Source: an uncultured Lautropia sp. (GTDB lineage Bacteria > Pseudomonadota > Gammaproteobacteria > Burkholderiales > Burkholderiaceae_E). From it: a DNA stretch of 9,923 bases. The stretch is taken from NCBI GenBank assembly GCA_938046755.1, contig CALIXC010000070.1, forward strand, positions 1 through 9,923. The letters are read 5' to 3'. The notes below the pieces were generated by a model. The model saw only the letters and a program-made list of their open reading frames with translations, did no database searches and was not told the DNA's origin. The stretch's first letter is position 1, and each line of letters starts with the position of its first letter. The position numbers and the translations under genes were made by a program. Below are positions 1-6,144 of the stretch, piece after piece.

Positions 1-82
1 TTTTCCGTGCACCAGCCATCGCGCCTGCTGCGCCCTTTCGCGCAGCTGCCGGCATTCCTGCTCTTCTGTAGGGTCATCACTC

Positions 83-163
83 ATGGTTCAAGCCATTCCT
101 TCCCGTTTCGCGCTGCGCAGCCTGTGCGCGCTGATTGCGGCACTGCCGCTGCTGGCCGATGCC
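83..163 (+). other. Signal peptide coding segment of the TonB receptor
   Basis: The ATG at 83 opens a typical Sec signal: Arg at residues 8 and 12, a hydrophobic core LCALIAALPLLA at about residues 14-25, then a cleavage-type ADA before Gln28. It is in the frame of the receptor's 3' end but not of the 2-kb body, because of the adjacent 35-bp duplication. This is what fixes the gene start at 83 rather than at the ATG at 298. Confidence 0.75.
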
Positions 164-175
164 CAGTCTTCTGCC

Positions 176-252
176 TGGGAGCCCCCTGTCATTCATGACA
201 GCACCCGGAATGGGAGCCCCCTGTCATTCATGACAGCACCCGGAATGGGAGC
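176..252 (+). repeat. 35-bp perfect tandem duplication (2 copies plus 7 bp) that shifts the frame
   Basis: Copy 1 is 176-210 and copy 2 is 211-245. They are identical, and the first 7 bases (TGGGAGC) recur at 246-252. Thirty-five is not a multiple of three, so the extra copy moves the signal-peptide frame out of register with the receptor body. Copy 2 in the body frame encodes the same residues (WEPPVIHDSTRN) as copy 1 in the signal-peptide frame. Deleting exactly one copy joins the frames with no stop, giving RNGSSDRKPVDD across the junction. A duplication flanked by a 7-bp direct repeat is typical of slippage or short-homology recombination and could revert the same way. Confidence 0.95.
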
Positions 253-2367
253 AGCGACAGAAAACCGGTTGATGACATCAGCGACCGTGTCCGGTACATG
301 GCCCCGCAGGAGGATGATCCCGACGCCCCCACACCCGGTGATCCGTCGGTATACACCCCGTTGCCCGAATCCGTGACGGGCGACACCTGGCTCGAAGGTA
401 CCGACACCACCGCCGTCGAAGGCAGGGGCACGGCAGAATCCGATACGCCGGCCGGCACCGGCCTGCGGGCCACGGCACGCGCCGGCAAGGGCGCGGGTGC
501 CGGGCAGCGTGTGCGGGTGAACGATGATGGTGAAGGTGATGTGCTGGGGTCCGTGCTGGTGGTGGGCCGGGCGGAACCGGTGCCTGCCGAGTACGAATCC
601 AGCTACCAGCCCGTGCAGGATGCCTCCACCCTGCGCTCGCTCATTCCGGTGCTCGAAACCCCGCAGGTCACCAACGCCGTCTCGGCCCAGGTGCTGCGTG
701 ACCAGCGCCCCCGCTACATGGACGATGCACTCTTCAACGTGAGCGGCATCACCCAGGGCAACACGCTGGCCGGCACGCAGGACACCATCATGAAGCGTGG
801 CTTCGGCGGCAACCGCGATGGTTCCATCATGCACAACGGCATGCCGCTGGTGCAGGGCCGGGGCATGAACGCCGCGGCCGAGAGCGTGGTGGTGCTGAAG
901 GGCCCGTCGTCGATGTTCTACGGCATCATGGACCCGGGCGGTGTGGTCAACGTGGTGAGCAAGAAGCCGCAGCTCCGGCAGCGCTCGTCGCTGGGCCTCA
1001 CGGCCTCGACCTATGCCCATGGCCGTACGGGCACGGGCGTGAACCTCGACACCACCGGCCCCATCGGGGATACGGGCCTGGCCTGGCGCCTGGTGGCCGA
1101 CTACGTGAAGGAAGACTACTGGCGCAATTTCGGCACCCGCAAGGATCTGCTGCTGGCGCCGTCGGTGGCCTGGTATGGCAAGGATACGCAGGCCGTGTTC
1201 TGGTATGAATTCCGCGATTACGACGCGCCGTTCGACCGTGGCAACGTGCTGGATCCGACCACGAAGCGCCCGCTGGACGTGCCGGCCAACCGCCGTCTGG
1301 ACGAGCCGATGAACCAGATGAAGGGCAAGGCCCATCTGGCGCAGTTCTCGCTCGACCATCACCTGGTGCCGGGCTGGTCCGGCCACGTGAGCCTGAGCTA
1401 CAACCGCGAGACCTACGATGCCGACCAGCTGCGCGTGATGGGCATCAACACCACGAACCACACGCTGCGCCGCCGCGCCGACGGTACGCGCGGTGCCCTG
1501 AGTACCGACGCCTACGGCACCGCCTATGTGGATGGCAGCACACAGTTCATGGGCATGCAGCACGACGTGCAGGTGGGCGTGGATGCCGAATACCGCAAGA
1601 TCTACCGTGCGGACATGATCCGTGGCACGGCCAACAGCAACTTCAACTACCTGAACCCGGTCTACGGGCTGGTGGCTCCCAGCAACAACGTGGTGGCCAG
1701 CGACAGCGACCAGACCGACCAGCTGCACAACCAGTCGCTCTTCTTCCAGGATGCGGTGCACCTCGATGACCGCTGGATCGTGACGGCGGGCATCCGCTAT
1801 CTGCACTGGACGCAGATTGCCGGCCGTGGCCGTCCGTTCAAGCGCAATACCGATACCGACGACAGCAAGTGGCTGCCGCGCCTGGGCCTGGTTTACAAGC
1901 TCACGCCAGAATCGTCGCTGTACACAAGCTACACGTCGTCACTCAAGCCCATTTCGACCATTGCGCCGCATTCCAGCGGTCTGATCGATTCGAGCGTGAA
2001 GCCCGAGACCGGAAAATCCTGGGAGGTGGGCGCCAAGTACGAAATGCCGGGTGGGCTGACCGGGTCGCTGGCATTTTTCGACATCCGCAAGAAAAACGTG
2101 CTGGTGTCGCAGTTCAATGGTGCGACGGGGCTGACCGAGTGGCGTACGTCGGGTGCGGCGCGTTCGCGCGGGATGGAGCTGGATGTGGCGGGTGAGGTCG
2201 CGCCGCAGTGGAGCGCCATCGGAAGTCTGGCGCTGCTGGATGCGAAGACCACGCGTGATCCGGATTATCAGGGCAACCGTCTCTGGAACGTGGCCCGTGT
2301 GACGGCGTCGGCGGGTGCAGTCTACGATGTGGGTGAGGTTCTGGCCAATGACCGGCTGCGTGTGGGC

Positions 2368-2376
2368 GCGTGCGCG
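2368..2376 (+). other. Probable 2-bp deletion site in the receptor barrel
   Basis: Up to about 2370 the body frame reads NDRLRVGA. Sensible barrel sequence then resumes in the next frame as ARYSGRRPGDSANSFW and runs to the stop at 2608. The observed bases GGC GCG T GCG CGC TAC become GGC GCG GGT GCG CGC TAC (GAGARY, common at this point in siderophore receptors) if two G are restored. A 1-bp insertion is the alternative. Together with the +35 duplication the net change is +33, so the two gene ends are back in register. Confidence 0.75.
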
Positions 2377-2632
2377 CTACAGTGGTCGTCGTCCGGGGGA
2401 TTCGGCAAATTCGTTCTGGCTGCCGTCGTTCACGGTGGCGGATGTGTTTGCCACCTACGATACGGCGATCATGGATCGCAAGGTACGCTTCCAGTTCAAT
2501 GTGAAGAATCTGACGGACAAGACCTACTATACGTCGAGTGTGAACGAGTATGGTCTGGCGCTGGGGGATGCGCGGCAGGTGTCGTTGACGGCGAGCTTCG
2601 AGTTCTGAAGTCGCATTTGGCCGGTTCTTCCA

Positions 2633-2722
2633 GGGGGAGGGCGGTCATGTCAGGGGGCTGCGTCTGGGGGAGATGGCCTCTGTGTGGGGGCGGTGCATGG
2701 CGGGAGACGACTCCGTTGGGGG
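2633..2722 (+). other. Cluster of five GGGGG runs, possible G-quadruplex
   Basis: Runs of five G lie at 2633-2637, 2653-2657, 2666-2670, 2686-2690 and 2718-2722, with an extra GGG at 2639-2641. The segment 2633-2670 has four tracts of at least three G with loops of 1, 11 and 8 nt, enough for a three-tetrad quadruplex on the plus strand. It lies 25 bp after the receptor stop. It may simply reflect high GC. Confidence 0.35.
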
Positions 2723-2762
2723 AGGCACCGCGGACCGGTACGCCCCTGCGGCTCAACGCTCT

Positions 2763-2808
2763 GCGGGCTCTGGATTGCGCTCCCTTCGTCGCGCAATGCA
2801 GAGCCCGC
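2763..2808. repeat. Strong hairpin 1 (REP-like)
   Basis: GCGGGCTCTG at 2763-2772 pairs perfectly with CAGAGCCCGC at 2799-2808. An inner ATTGCGC at 2774-2780 pairs with GCGCAAT at 2791-2797. One G-G mismatch (2773/2798) separates the two stems, and the loop is 10 nt. The 17 pairs make this one of the most stable structures in the window. No T tract follows, so it is not a classical terminator. Confidence 0.75.
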
Positions 2809-2813
2809 CTTCC

Positions 2814-2856
2814 GGAAATTCCGACAACCGGGCCTCGCCCGGCAGTCGGAATTTCC
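2814..2856. repeat. Strong hairpin 2 (REP-like)
   Basis: GGAAATTCCGAC at 2814-2825 pairs perfectly with GTCGGAATTTCC at 2845-2856. Inside it CCGGGC at 2828-2833 pairs with GCCCGG at 2837-2842 around a CTC loop. It starts only 5 bp after hairpin 1. Two adjacent imperfect palindromes in extragenic DNA resemble REP-type or small mobile-element arrays, but a single locus cannot show that they are repeated. Confidence 0.75.
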
Positions 2857-3074
2857 TTTACGGCTGCCGCGAAATCGCCGCAGTGACGTCCCGCTCCACC
2901 GCGCCTGTCGCGGGCGCGGGGCAGGGCGTTGGCAGGCCGCGTGGAATATTGCCGACAGGGGGGGATACGATGTCAGGAGTTGGCTGCCCTGCCTGCACCA
3001 TGAACCAAATCGGGGATTCAGGATTTTGCAGGGGCGATTACCGGGACATTCAAGCCTGGTTCCGTGAGTGCCCG

Positions 3075-3101
3075 AAGGGGAGCCAATCAAAGCCCCTTTT
3101 T
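3075..3101 (+). terminator. Weak terminator-like hairpin with T tract
   Basis: AAGGGG at 3075-3080 can pair with CCCCTT at 3093-3098 around a 12-nt loop, continuing into a run of five T (3097-3101). The stem is short, so this is only a candidate for stopping plus-strand transcription into the opposing VOC gene. Confidence 0.3.
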
Positions 3102-3142
3102 CTGCACCGTAGGTCGGACGGACTTGGCTACCAGTCGCCAGT

Positions 3143-3165
3143 GGCCTTCAGGCAAGGCCTTCTTT
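3143..3165 (+). terminator. Terminator-like hairpin before the opposing VOC gene
   Basis: GGCCTT at 3143-3148 pairs with AAGGCC at 3154-3159 across a 5-nt loop, followed by TTCTTT. It lies on the receptor side of the convergent pair and could stop plus-strand transcripts. The stem is short and the T tract is interrupted. Confidence 0.3.
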
Positions 3166-3180
3166 GAACGGACTTCACAT

Positions 3181-3207
3181 TAAAAGCAACTGTCTGCGGT
3201 TGACAGT
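3181..3207 (-). terminator. Probable intrinsic terminator of the VOC gene
   Basis: Read on the minus strand, ACTGTC and GACAGT (plus 3202-3207 and 3189-3194) form a 6-bp stem around a 7-nt loop, followed by TGCTTTTA. It begins 9 bp after the VOC stop codon, the expected place for that gene's terminator. Confidence 0.45.
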
Positions 3208-3215
3208 AGAACGCT

Positions 3216-3641
3216 TCACTGCGCTGCGCGTTGAGCGAACCCAAGCACGTATCCGTTGAGATCCTTGACGTAGATCTCCTTCATGCCGTAGAAGGTATCG
3301 TGCAAGTCGCGTACAACTTCACATTGCGTCTTCAGTCGATCAGCGAGCGTGACCAAATCGTCGACCTCGAAATACAGCACGGCACTGCTGCTGATGTCGG
3401 CGGAATCCGCAAAGGCGGGGATGTTCTCGCGTAGGCTCTTTTGCTCCTGCAGCATAAGCTCGATATCGCCGTTCTTGATCAGTGCGTAGACCAGAACCTT
3501 GTTGCGGTCATGCTGGAAGAGAACTTCCTCGGACCCCATCGGAACACTCATCACATGCTGGAAGCCCAGCACGTCGGCATAGAATTCGATGGCCTTGTTG
3601 ACATCCGAAACCATCATGTTACACCACAGTTTTTTCAGCAT
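3216..3641 (-). CDS. VOC superfamily (glyoxalase/bleomycin-resistance-like) protein
   Basis: This is a 141-residue cytoplasmic protein of the vicinal-oxygen-chelate fold. The first beta-alpha-beta-beta-beta half opens with MVSDVNKAIEFYADVLGF (about residues 10-27) and includes GDIELMLQE near residues 58-66. The second half runs from AVLYFEVDDLVTLADRLK to YGMKEIYVKDLNGYVLGF near the C-terminus. That closing motif, close to the usual 'YGMREFxxRDPNGYxLGF', supports the call strongly. The length fits the family. The ATG at 3641 has an AAGGA ribosome site 7-8 nt upstream. Substrate and metal use cannot be read from sequence: members range from dioxygenases to drug-binding resistance proteins. It lies in an AT-richer patch than gdhA and 137 bp downstream of the broken DUF1801 gene on the same strand, so the two could have been co-transcribed. 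Confidence 0.85.
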   Translation of the reverse strand: MLKKLWCNMMVSDVNKAIEFYADVLGFQHVMSVPMGSEEVLFQHDRNKVLVYALIKNGDIELMLQEQKSLRENIPAFADSADISSSAVLYFEVDDLVTLADRLKTQCEVVRDLHDTFYGMKEIYVKDLNGYVLGFAQRAAQ

Positions 3642-3778
3642 GATTTGTTCCTTTTCTGAACATTGAAAGAAATGCGCCGTCAGGCGCGCGATTGGGGACG
3701 AATGTACGGTTCAGGCAAGCGCGCAACGACGAAGCGTCCGGGCAATCCAACGGCGTTGCTTCATGGTTCTGCACTGTC

Positions 3779-4142
3779 TCATTTTTTCGCCAGTGCGATA
3801 GCCTGTTCAAGGTAGACAGCCGGGCGTTTGTCGCGGATGTCGGACAGATGTTTGAATTTGATGTGACGCCGAAACTTCCCTGAACCTTCGAGCACGCCTG
3901 CCTCGTCTTCGAATTGGTACCCCTTGCTGAACTCGAGCGTGATGTGGTTCTTGTAAGAGAAGATGCCACAGAACGAGTCCTCCAAATAGTAGAGTACCCC
4001 CCCCGTACATGACGCGCTCCTCTGAAGTCTCGGCCAGGCGTTTGATTTCTTTGCGTAGAGTGAGGGCGATCTGATGCTTCTCGGGATCGGCCAGCCCGAG
4101 ATCATTGAAAAAGTCCTCGACGTTCGCTTTACTCGATTTCAT
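3779..4142 (-). pseudogene. DUF1801-family protein, frameshifted at a G8 run
   Basis: The gene starts at the ATG at 4142 (MKSSKANVEDFFNDLGL), with AGGAA about 8 nt upstream. It reads normally to VMYGG. It then leaves frame at a run of eight G on the coding strand (plus-strand C at 3997-4004). The matching C-terminal half continues in another frame: VLYYLEDSFCGIFSYKNH, then LEGSGKFRRHIKFKHLSDI, and on to the stop at 3779. With seven G the codons read M-Y-G-G-V-L-Y-Y and the product is 120 residues, the usual DUF1801 size. These are small domains with a frataxin-like fold; some relatives have been linked to iron handling, but the function here is unknown. The lesion could be a true mutation, a slippage switch or a homopolymer sequencing error. 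Confidence 0.85.
3997..4004 (-). repeat. G8 homopolymer (C8 on plus) at the DUF1801 frameshift
   Basis: Eight consecutive C on the plus strand, read as ATGTAC-G8-TACTCTAC on the coding strand. Seven G would give one continuous DUF1801 reading frame, and eight breaks it. Runs of this length are prone both to replication slippage and to base-calling error. Confidence 0.9.
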
Positions 4143-4276
4143 CTGCTCATTCCTGTACTGGTTGAATGGATCGGTTTCACTCTCTCGCTCCAGCACGTGC
4201 GCCCATGCTGGGCGCACCAAAGAAAACACCCAGACATCCTGAGATGTGCCGGGCGTTTGCTCGGGTGGAGCGGGGG

Positions 4277-4298
4277 AAAGACGGACCGGGGGCCGTCT
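4277..4298 (-). terminator. Candidate terminator of gdhA
   Basis: On the minus strand AGACGG and CCGTCT (plus 4293-4298 and 4279-4284) form a 6-bp GC-rich stem around an 8-nt loop, followed by only three T and then CCCCC. It begins 12 bp after the gdhA stop. The position is right but the T tract is poor. Confidence 0.4.
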
Positions 4299-4310
4299 AT
4301 CCGGCAGGGG

Positions 4311-5654
4311 TCAGTACACGCCCTGCTGCAGCATGGCGTCGGCCACCTTCACGAAGCCGGCGACGTTGGCACCATCCACGTAGTTGATGCTGCCGTTGTC
4401 GCGTTTGCCGTAGCGCACGCAGTTCTCGTGGATGTTGGTCATGATGTCGTGCAGGCGCTTGTCGACCTCTTCGGCACTCCACGACAGGCGCATGGCGTTC
4501 TGGCTCATTTCCAGGCCCGAGACGGCCACGCCGCCGGCGTTGCTGGCCTTGCCCGGTGCATACAGCGTATGGGCTTCCTGGAACACGTCCACGGCTTCCA
4601 GCGTGGTGGGCATGTTGGCCCCCTCGGCCACGGCCTGCACGCCATTGGCCACCAGCGTCCGAGCGTCCTCGGCGTTGAGCTCGTTCTGGGTGGCGCAGGG
4701 CAGGGCGATGTCCACCGGCACGTGCCACGGAGTACGGCCCTTCTCGAACTTCAGGCCACGCTCGGCGGCAAAGGTCGAGAGGCGTCCGCGCTTGACGTTC
4801 TTCAGTTCGAAGATGGCTTCCAGCATCTCGTGGTTGATGCCGGCCTCATGGATGAGGGTACCTTCGGAGTCGGACATAGTGAGCACGCGGGCTCCCAGTT
4901 CCAGCGACTTGAGTGCGGCGTACTGGGCCACGTTGCCCGAGCCCGAGATGGCCACCCGCTGGTTGCGGAAGTCCTGGTTGACGCGCTTGAGCATTTCCAG
5001 CGCGAAGTACACCACGCCGTAGCCGGTGGCTTCGGGGCGGATGAGGCTGCCGCCGAAGGACATGCCCTTGCCGGTGAAGACGCTGCCGGTCTGGTTGGCC
5101 AGCTTCTTGTACATGCCGTTGAGGAAGCCCACCTCGCGGCCGCCCACGCCGATGTCGCCAGCCGGCACGTCGGTGTCGGGGCCGATGTGGCGGAAGAGCT
5201 CCAGGACGAGCGCCTGGCAGAAGCGCATCACTTCACCGTCGCTCTTGCCCTTGGGGTCGAAGTCGGAGCCGCCCTTGCCGCCGCCCATGGGCAGGGTGGT
5301 CAGTGCGTTCTTGAAGGTCTGCTCGAAGGCCAGGAACTTCAGGATGGACAGGTTGACCGACGGGTGAAAGCGCAGGCCGCCCTTGTAGGGACCGATGGCG
5401 GCACTGTGCTGGACCCGCCAGGCACGGTTGACCTGGACTTCGCCCTTGTCGTCGACCCAGCTGACGCGGAACTGGATGATGCGGTCTGCTTCGACGAGAC
5501 GTTCCAGAAGGCCGTAGCCTGCGTAGCGGGGGTTCTTCTGGAGGAAGGGCCAGAGGCTGTTCATGACTTCCTGGACGGCCTGCAGGAATTCGGTCTGCTG
5601 CGGATCGCGCCGCTTGACCATGTTCATGAAGTCATCGAGAGATTTGTATTTCAT
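4311..5654 (-). CDS. gdhA: NADP-specific glutamate dehydrogenase
   Basis: A cytoplasmic hexameric enzyme that aminates 2-oxoglutarate with ammonium and NADPH to make glutamate. The 447 residues match the length of E. coli GdhA and align end to end without gaps in the motifs. Substrate-pocket elements are GPYKGGLRFHP (88-98), LPMGGGKGGSDFDPKGKS (121-138, catalytic Lys127) and VPAGDIGVGGRE (163-174, Asp167). The Rossmann cofactor motif SGSGNVAQY lies at 237-245, followed by ALPCATQNEL and AVAEGANMPTT. The ATG at 5654 has GGAGG upstream at a rather long 12-nt spacing, but the N-terminus (MKYKSLDDFMNMVKRRDPQQTEF) matches known starts. It appears monocistronic, divergent from nhaC, with a 490-bp upstream region carrying two NtrC-like sites that suggest nitrogen control. 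Confidence 0.97.
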   Translation of the reverse strand: MKYKSLDDFMNMVKRRDPQQTEFLQAVQEVMNSLWPFLQKNPRYAGYGLLERLVEADRIIQFRVSWVDDKGEVQVNRAWRVQHSAAIGPYKGGLRFHPSVNLSILKFLAFEQTFKNALTTLPMGGGKGGSDFDPKGKSDGEVMRFCQALVLELFRHIGPDTDVPAGDIGVGGREVGFLNGMYKKLANQTGSVFTGKGMSFGGSLIRPEATGYGVVYFALEMLKRVNQDFRNQRVAISGSGNVAQYAALKSLELGARVLTMSDSEGTLIHEAGINHEMLEAIFELKNVKRGRLSTFAAERGLKFEKGRTPWHVPVDIALPCATQNELNAEDARTLVANGVQAVAEGANMPTTLEAVDVFQEAHTLYAPGKASNAGGVAVSGLEMSQNAMRLSWSAEEVDKRLHDIMTNIHENCVRYGKRDNGSINYVDGANVAGFVKVADAMLQQGVY

Positions 5655-5757
5655 GGCTACGGAAAGCCTCCATGAGTGGACGGGCCGGGCAATGAGGGGG
5701 ATCCGGGTCGGGCCGGCACCCAGCCGGATGTGGGGCGGATCGCGGCGCCCTGAGGGG

Positions 5758-5807
5758 CGGACACGATTGTCCAGCGGCCCATATTAATACAAATCGAAAC
5801 GTGTCCG
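5758..5807. promoter_or_regulatory. Inverted repeat flanking an AT-rich box upstream of gdhA
   Basis: CGGACACG (5758-5765) and CGTGTCCG (5800-5807) are perfect 8-bp inverted arms 34 bp apart. Between them is the most AT-rich stretch of the region, ATATTAATACAAAT (5781-5794), which on the minus strand offers -10-like TATTAA/TAATAT. It lies about 100-150 bp upstream of the gdhA start. A gdhA promoter with a looped or dimeric operator is plausible; no good -35 box is visible. Confidence 0.35.
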
Positions 5808-5823
5808 GACCGGGCGGGAAGGC

Positions 5824-5840
5824 TGCACCAGAATGGTTCA
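5824..5840. promoter_or_regulatory. NtrC-like binding site 1
   Basis: TGCACC-AGAAT-GGTTCA matches the NtrC (NRI) consensus TGCACC-N5-GGTGCA at 11 of 12 fixed positions. It lies 170 bp upstream of the gdhA start, on the far side of the AT-rich candidate promoter box, and exactly 147 bp (about 14 helical turns) from site 2. Confidence 0.5.
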
Positions 5841-5970
5841 ATGGCTGTCGTGGCCCGGGAAAGGGGGATGGGGCATGAGATAATCAGGCGCCGCCCGAGG
5901 CATTTTCCGGTTATGGCGCGGCTTCGCGCCGGGGAGTGCCTGTCGGGAAGCACCAGGGGGCCGGACAGCG

Positions 5971-5987
5971 TGCACCAGGATGGTGCA
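5971..5987. promoter_or_regulatory. NtrC-like binding site 2 (perfect consensus)
   Basis: TGCACC-AGGAT-GGTGCA is a perfect match to the established NtrC dyad TGCACC-N5-GGTGCA. It lies 158 bp upstream of nhaC and 317 bp upstream of gdhA, distances at which NtrC can act as an enhancer-binding protein. It shares 15 of 17 bases with site 1 (TGCACCAGRATGGTKCA). Which gene it serves is inferred, but nitrogen control fits gdhA best. Confidence 0.6.
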
Positions 5988-6144
5988 TCCGATATTGTGA
6001 CATTGTATGTCTCGTATTGATGCACGGCATATGCTGCCGCCTGTCCGGCGCCCTGGCAGAGGCGTCTTGCCGCGCCGGCCCGAAAGGGTGGGGCGTGGCT
6101 TCAGCCCTCCCATTCAAACATCACGGAAGACAAGGGAAGACATC

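Larger units (their letters stand above)
83..2608 (+). pseudogene. TonB-dependent siderophore receptor, disrupted by two frameshifts
   Basis: This would encode an outer-membrane gated channel that imports ferric siderophores using TonB energy. With both lesions repaired the product is about 830 residues. It has a signal peptide at residues 1-27 (hydrophobic core, ADA|Q cleavage) and an acidic, Pro/Thr/Gly-rich stretch to about residue 165. A plug domain follows, with hallmark GPSSMFYG and PGGVVNVVSKKP near nt 901-969, then a beta-barrel ending NLTDKTYY and a terminal Phe (SFEF), as usual for barrels. VLGSVLVVG near nt 541-567 may be the TonB box. Lesion 1: a 35-bp tandem duplication at 176-245 throws translation out of frame, to a stop at 374-376. 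Lesion 2: near 2371 the barrel moves from the frame of nt 298 to that of nt 2315. The middle frame is open from 199 to 2883 but lacks a signal peptide. The family is clear; the exact siderophore is not. No convincing Fur box is visible in the 82 bp upstream, and the RBS is weak. Confidence 0.9.
2609..3215. other. Gene-free convergent region between receptor and VOC gene
   Basis: About 600 bp separate the receptor stop from the stop of the opposing VOC gene. Reading frames here (for example 2673-3167 plus, 2650-3090 minus) match no protein I recognise and look like chance openings in GC-rich DNA. The interval holds a cluster of G runs, two strong neighbouring hairpins and three weak terminator-like hairpins, listed separately. 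Base composition drops toward the right end, where the AT-richer patch begins. Confidence 0.6.
5655..6144. other. Divergent gdhA-nhaC control region
   Basis: This 490-bp non-coding interval separates two divergent genes. It contains two NtrC-type sites (5824-5840, 5971-5987), an 8-bp inverted repeat around an AT-rich box (5758-5807), a GGCGCG-GCTT-CGCGCC hairpin (5915-5930) and a 7-bp inverted repeat GTGCATC/GATGCAC (5983-5989 and 6019-6025). I could not find a sigma-54 -24/-12 element with correct spacing for either gene, nor a convincing sigma-70 promoter for nhaC. Reading frames inside it do not resemble proteins. Confidence 0.6.

Noticed and set aside
1..82. Promoter or Fur box upstream of the receptor
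   Set aside because: No -35/-10 pair or Fur-like AT-rich palindrome is visible in the short stretch available; the control region may lie outside the window.
196..250. Programmed ribosomal frameshifting to explain the receptor frame break
   Set aside because: No slippery heptamer of the X-XXY-YYZ type is present, and an exact 35-bp duplication explains the shift fully.
193..1806. Long open frame of 537 codons on the minus strand opposite the receptor
   Set aside because: It is rich in His, Arg, Ala and Val, as expected for the antisense of high-GC coding DNA, shows no domain, and overlaps a clear TonB-receptor coding frame.
298..2886. An 862-codon frame taken as the complete receptor gene
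   Set aside because: It starts without a signal peptide and, after 2371, leaves the barrel frame for non-barrel sequence. The real ends are at 83 and 2608 in another frame.
2673..3167. Open frames in the 600-bp gap (plus 2673-3167, minus 2650-3090)
   Set aside because: No plausible ribosome site or domain, composition like random GC-rich sequence, and they span strong palindromes.
3180..3780. Integron cassette attC sites around the VOC and DUF1801 genes
   Set aside because: These gene types are common in cassettes, but I found no paired RYYYAAC/GTTRRRY core sites with the expected structure; the nearest, CAACG/CGTTG around 3724-3758, does not match the R/Y pattern.
4074..5675. Long open frame of 533 codons on the plus strand opposite gdhA
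   Set aside because: It is the antisense shadow of a highly conserved gdhA, with the same repetitive His/Ala/Val/Gly composition and no recognisable domain.
6054..6070. Sigma-54 promoter for nhaC (TGGCAG...TTGC)
   Set aside because: The GG and GC elements are 12 nt apart instead of the strict 10, so it is not a credible -24/-12 promoter.
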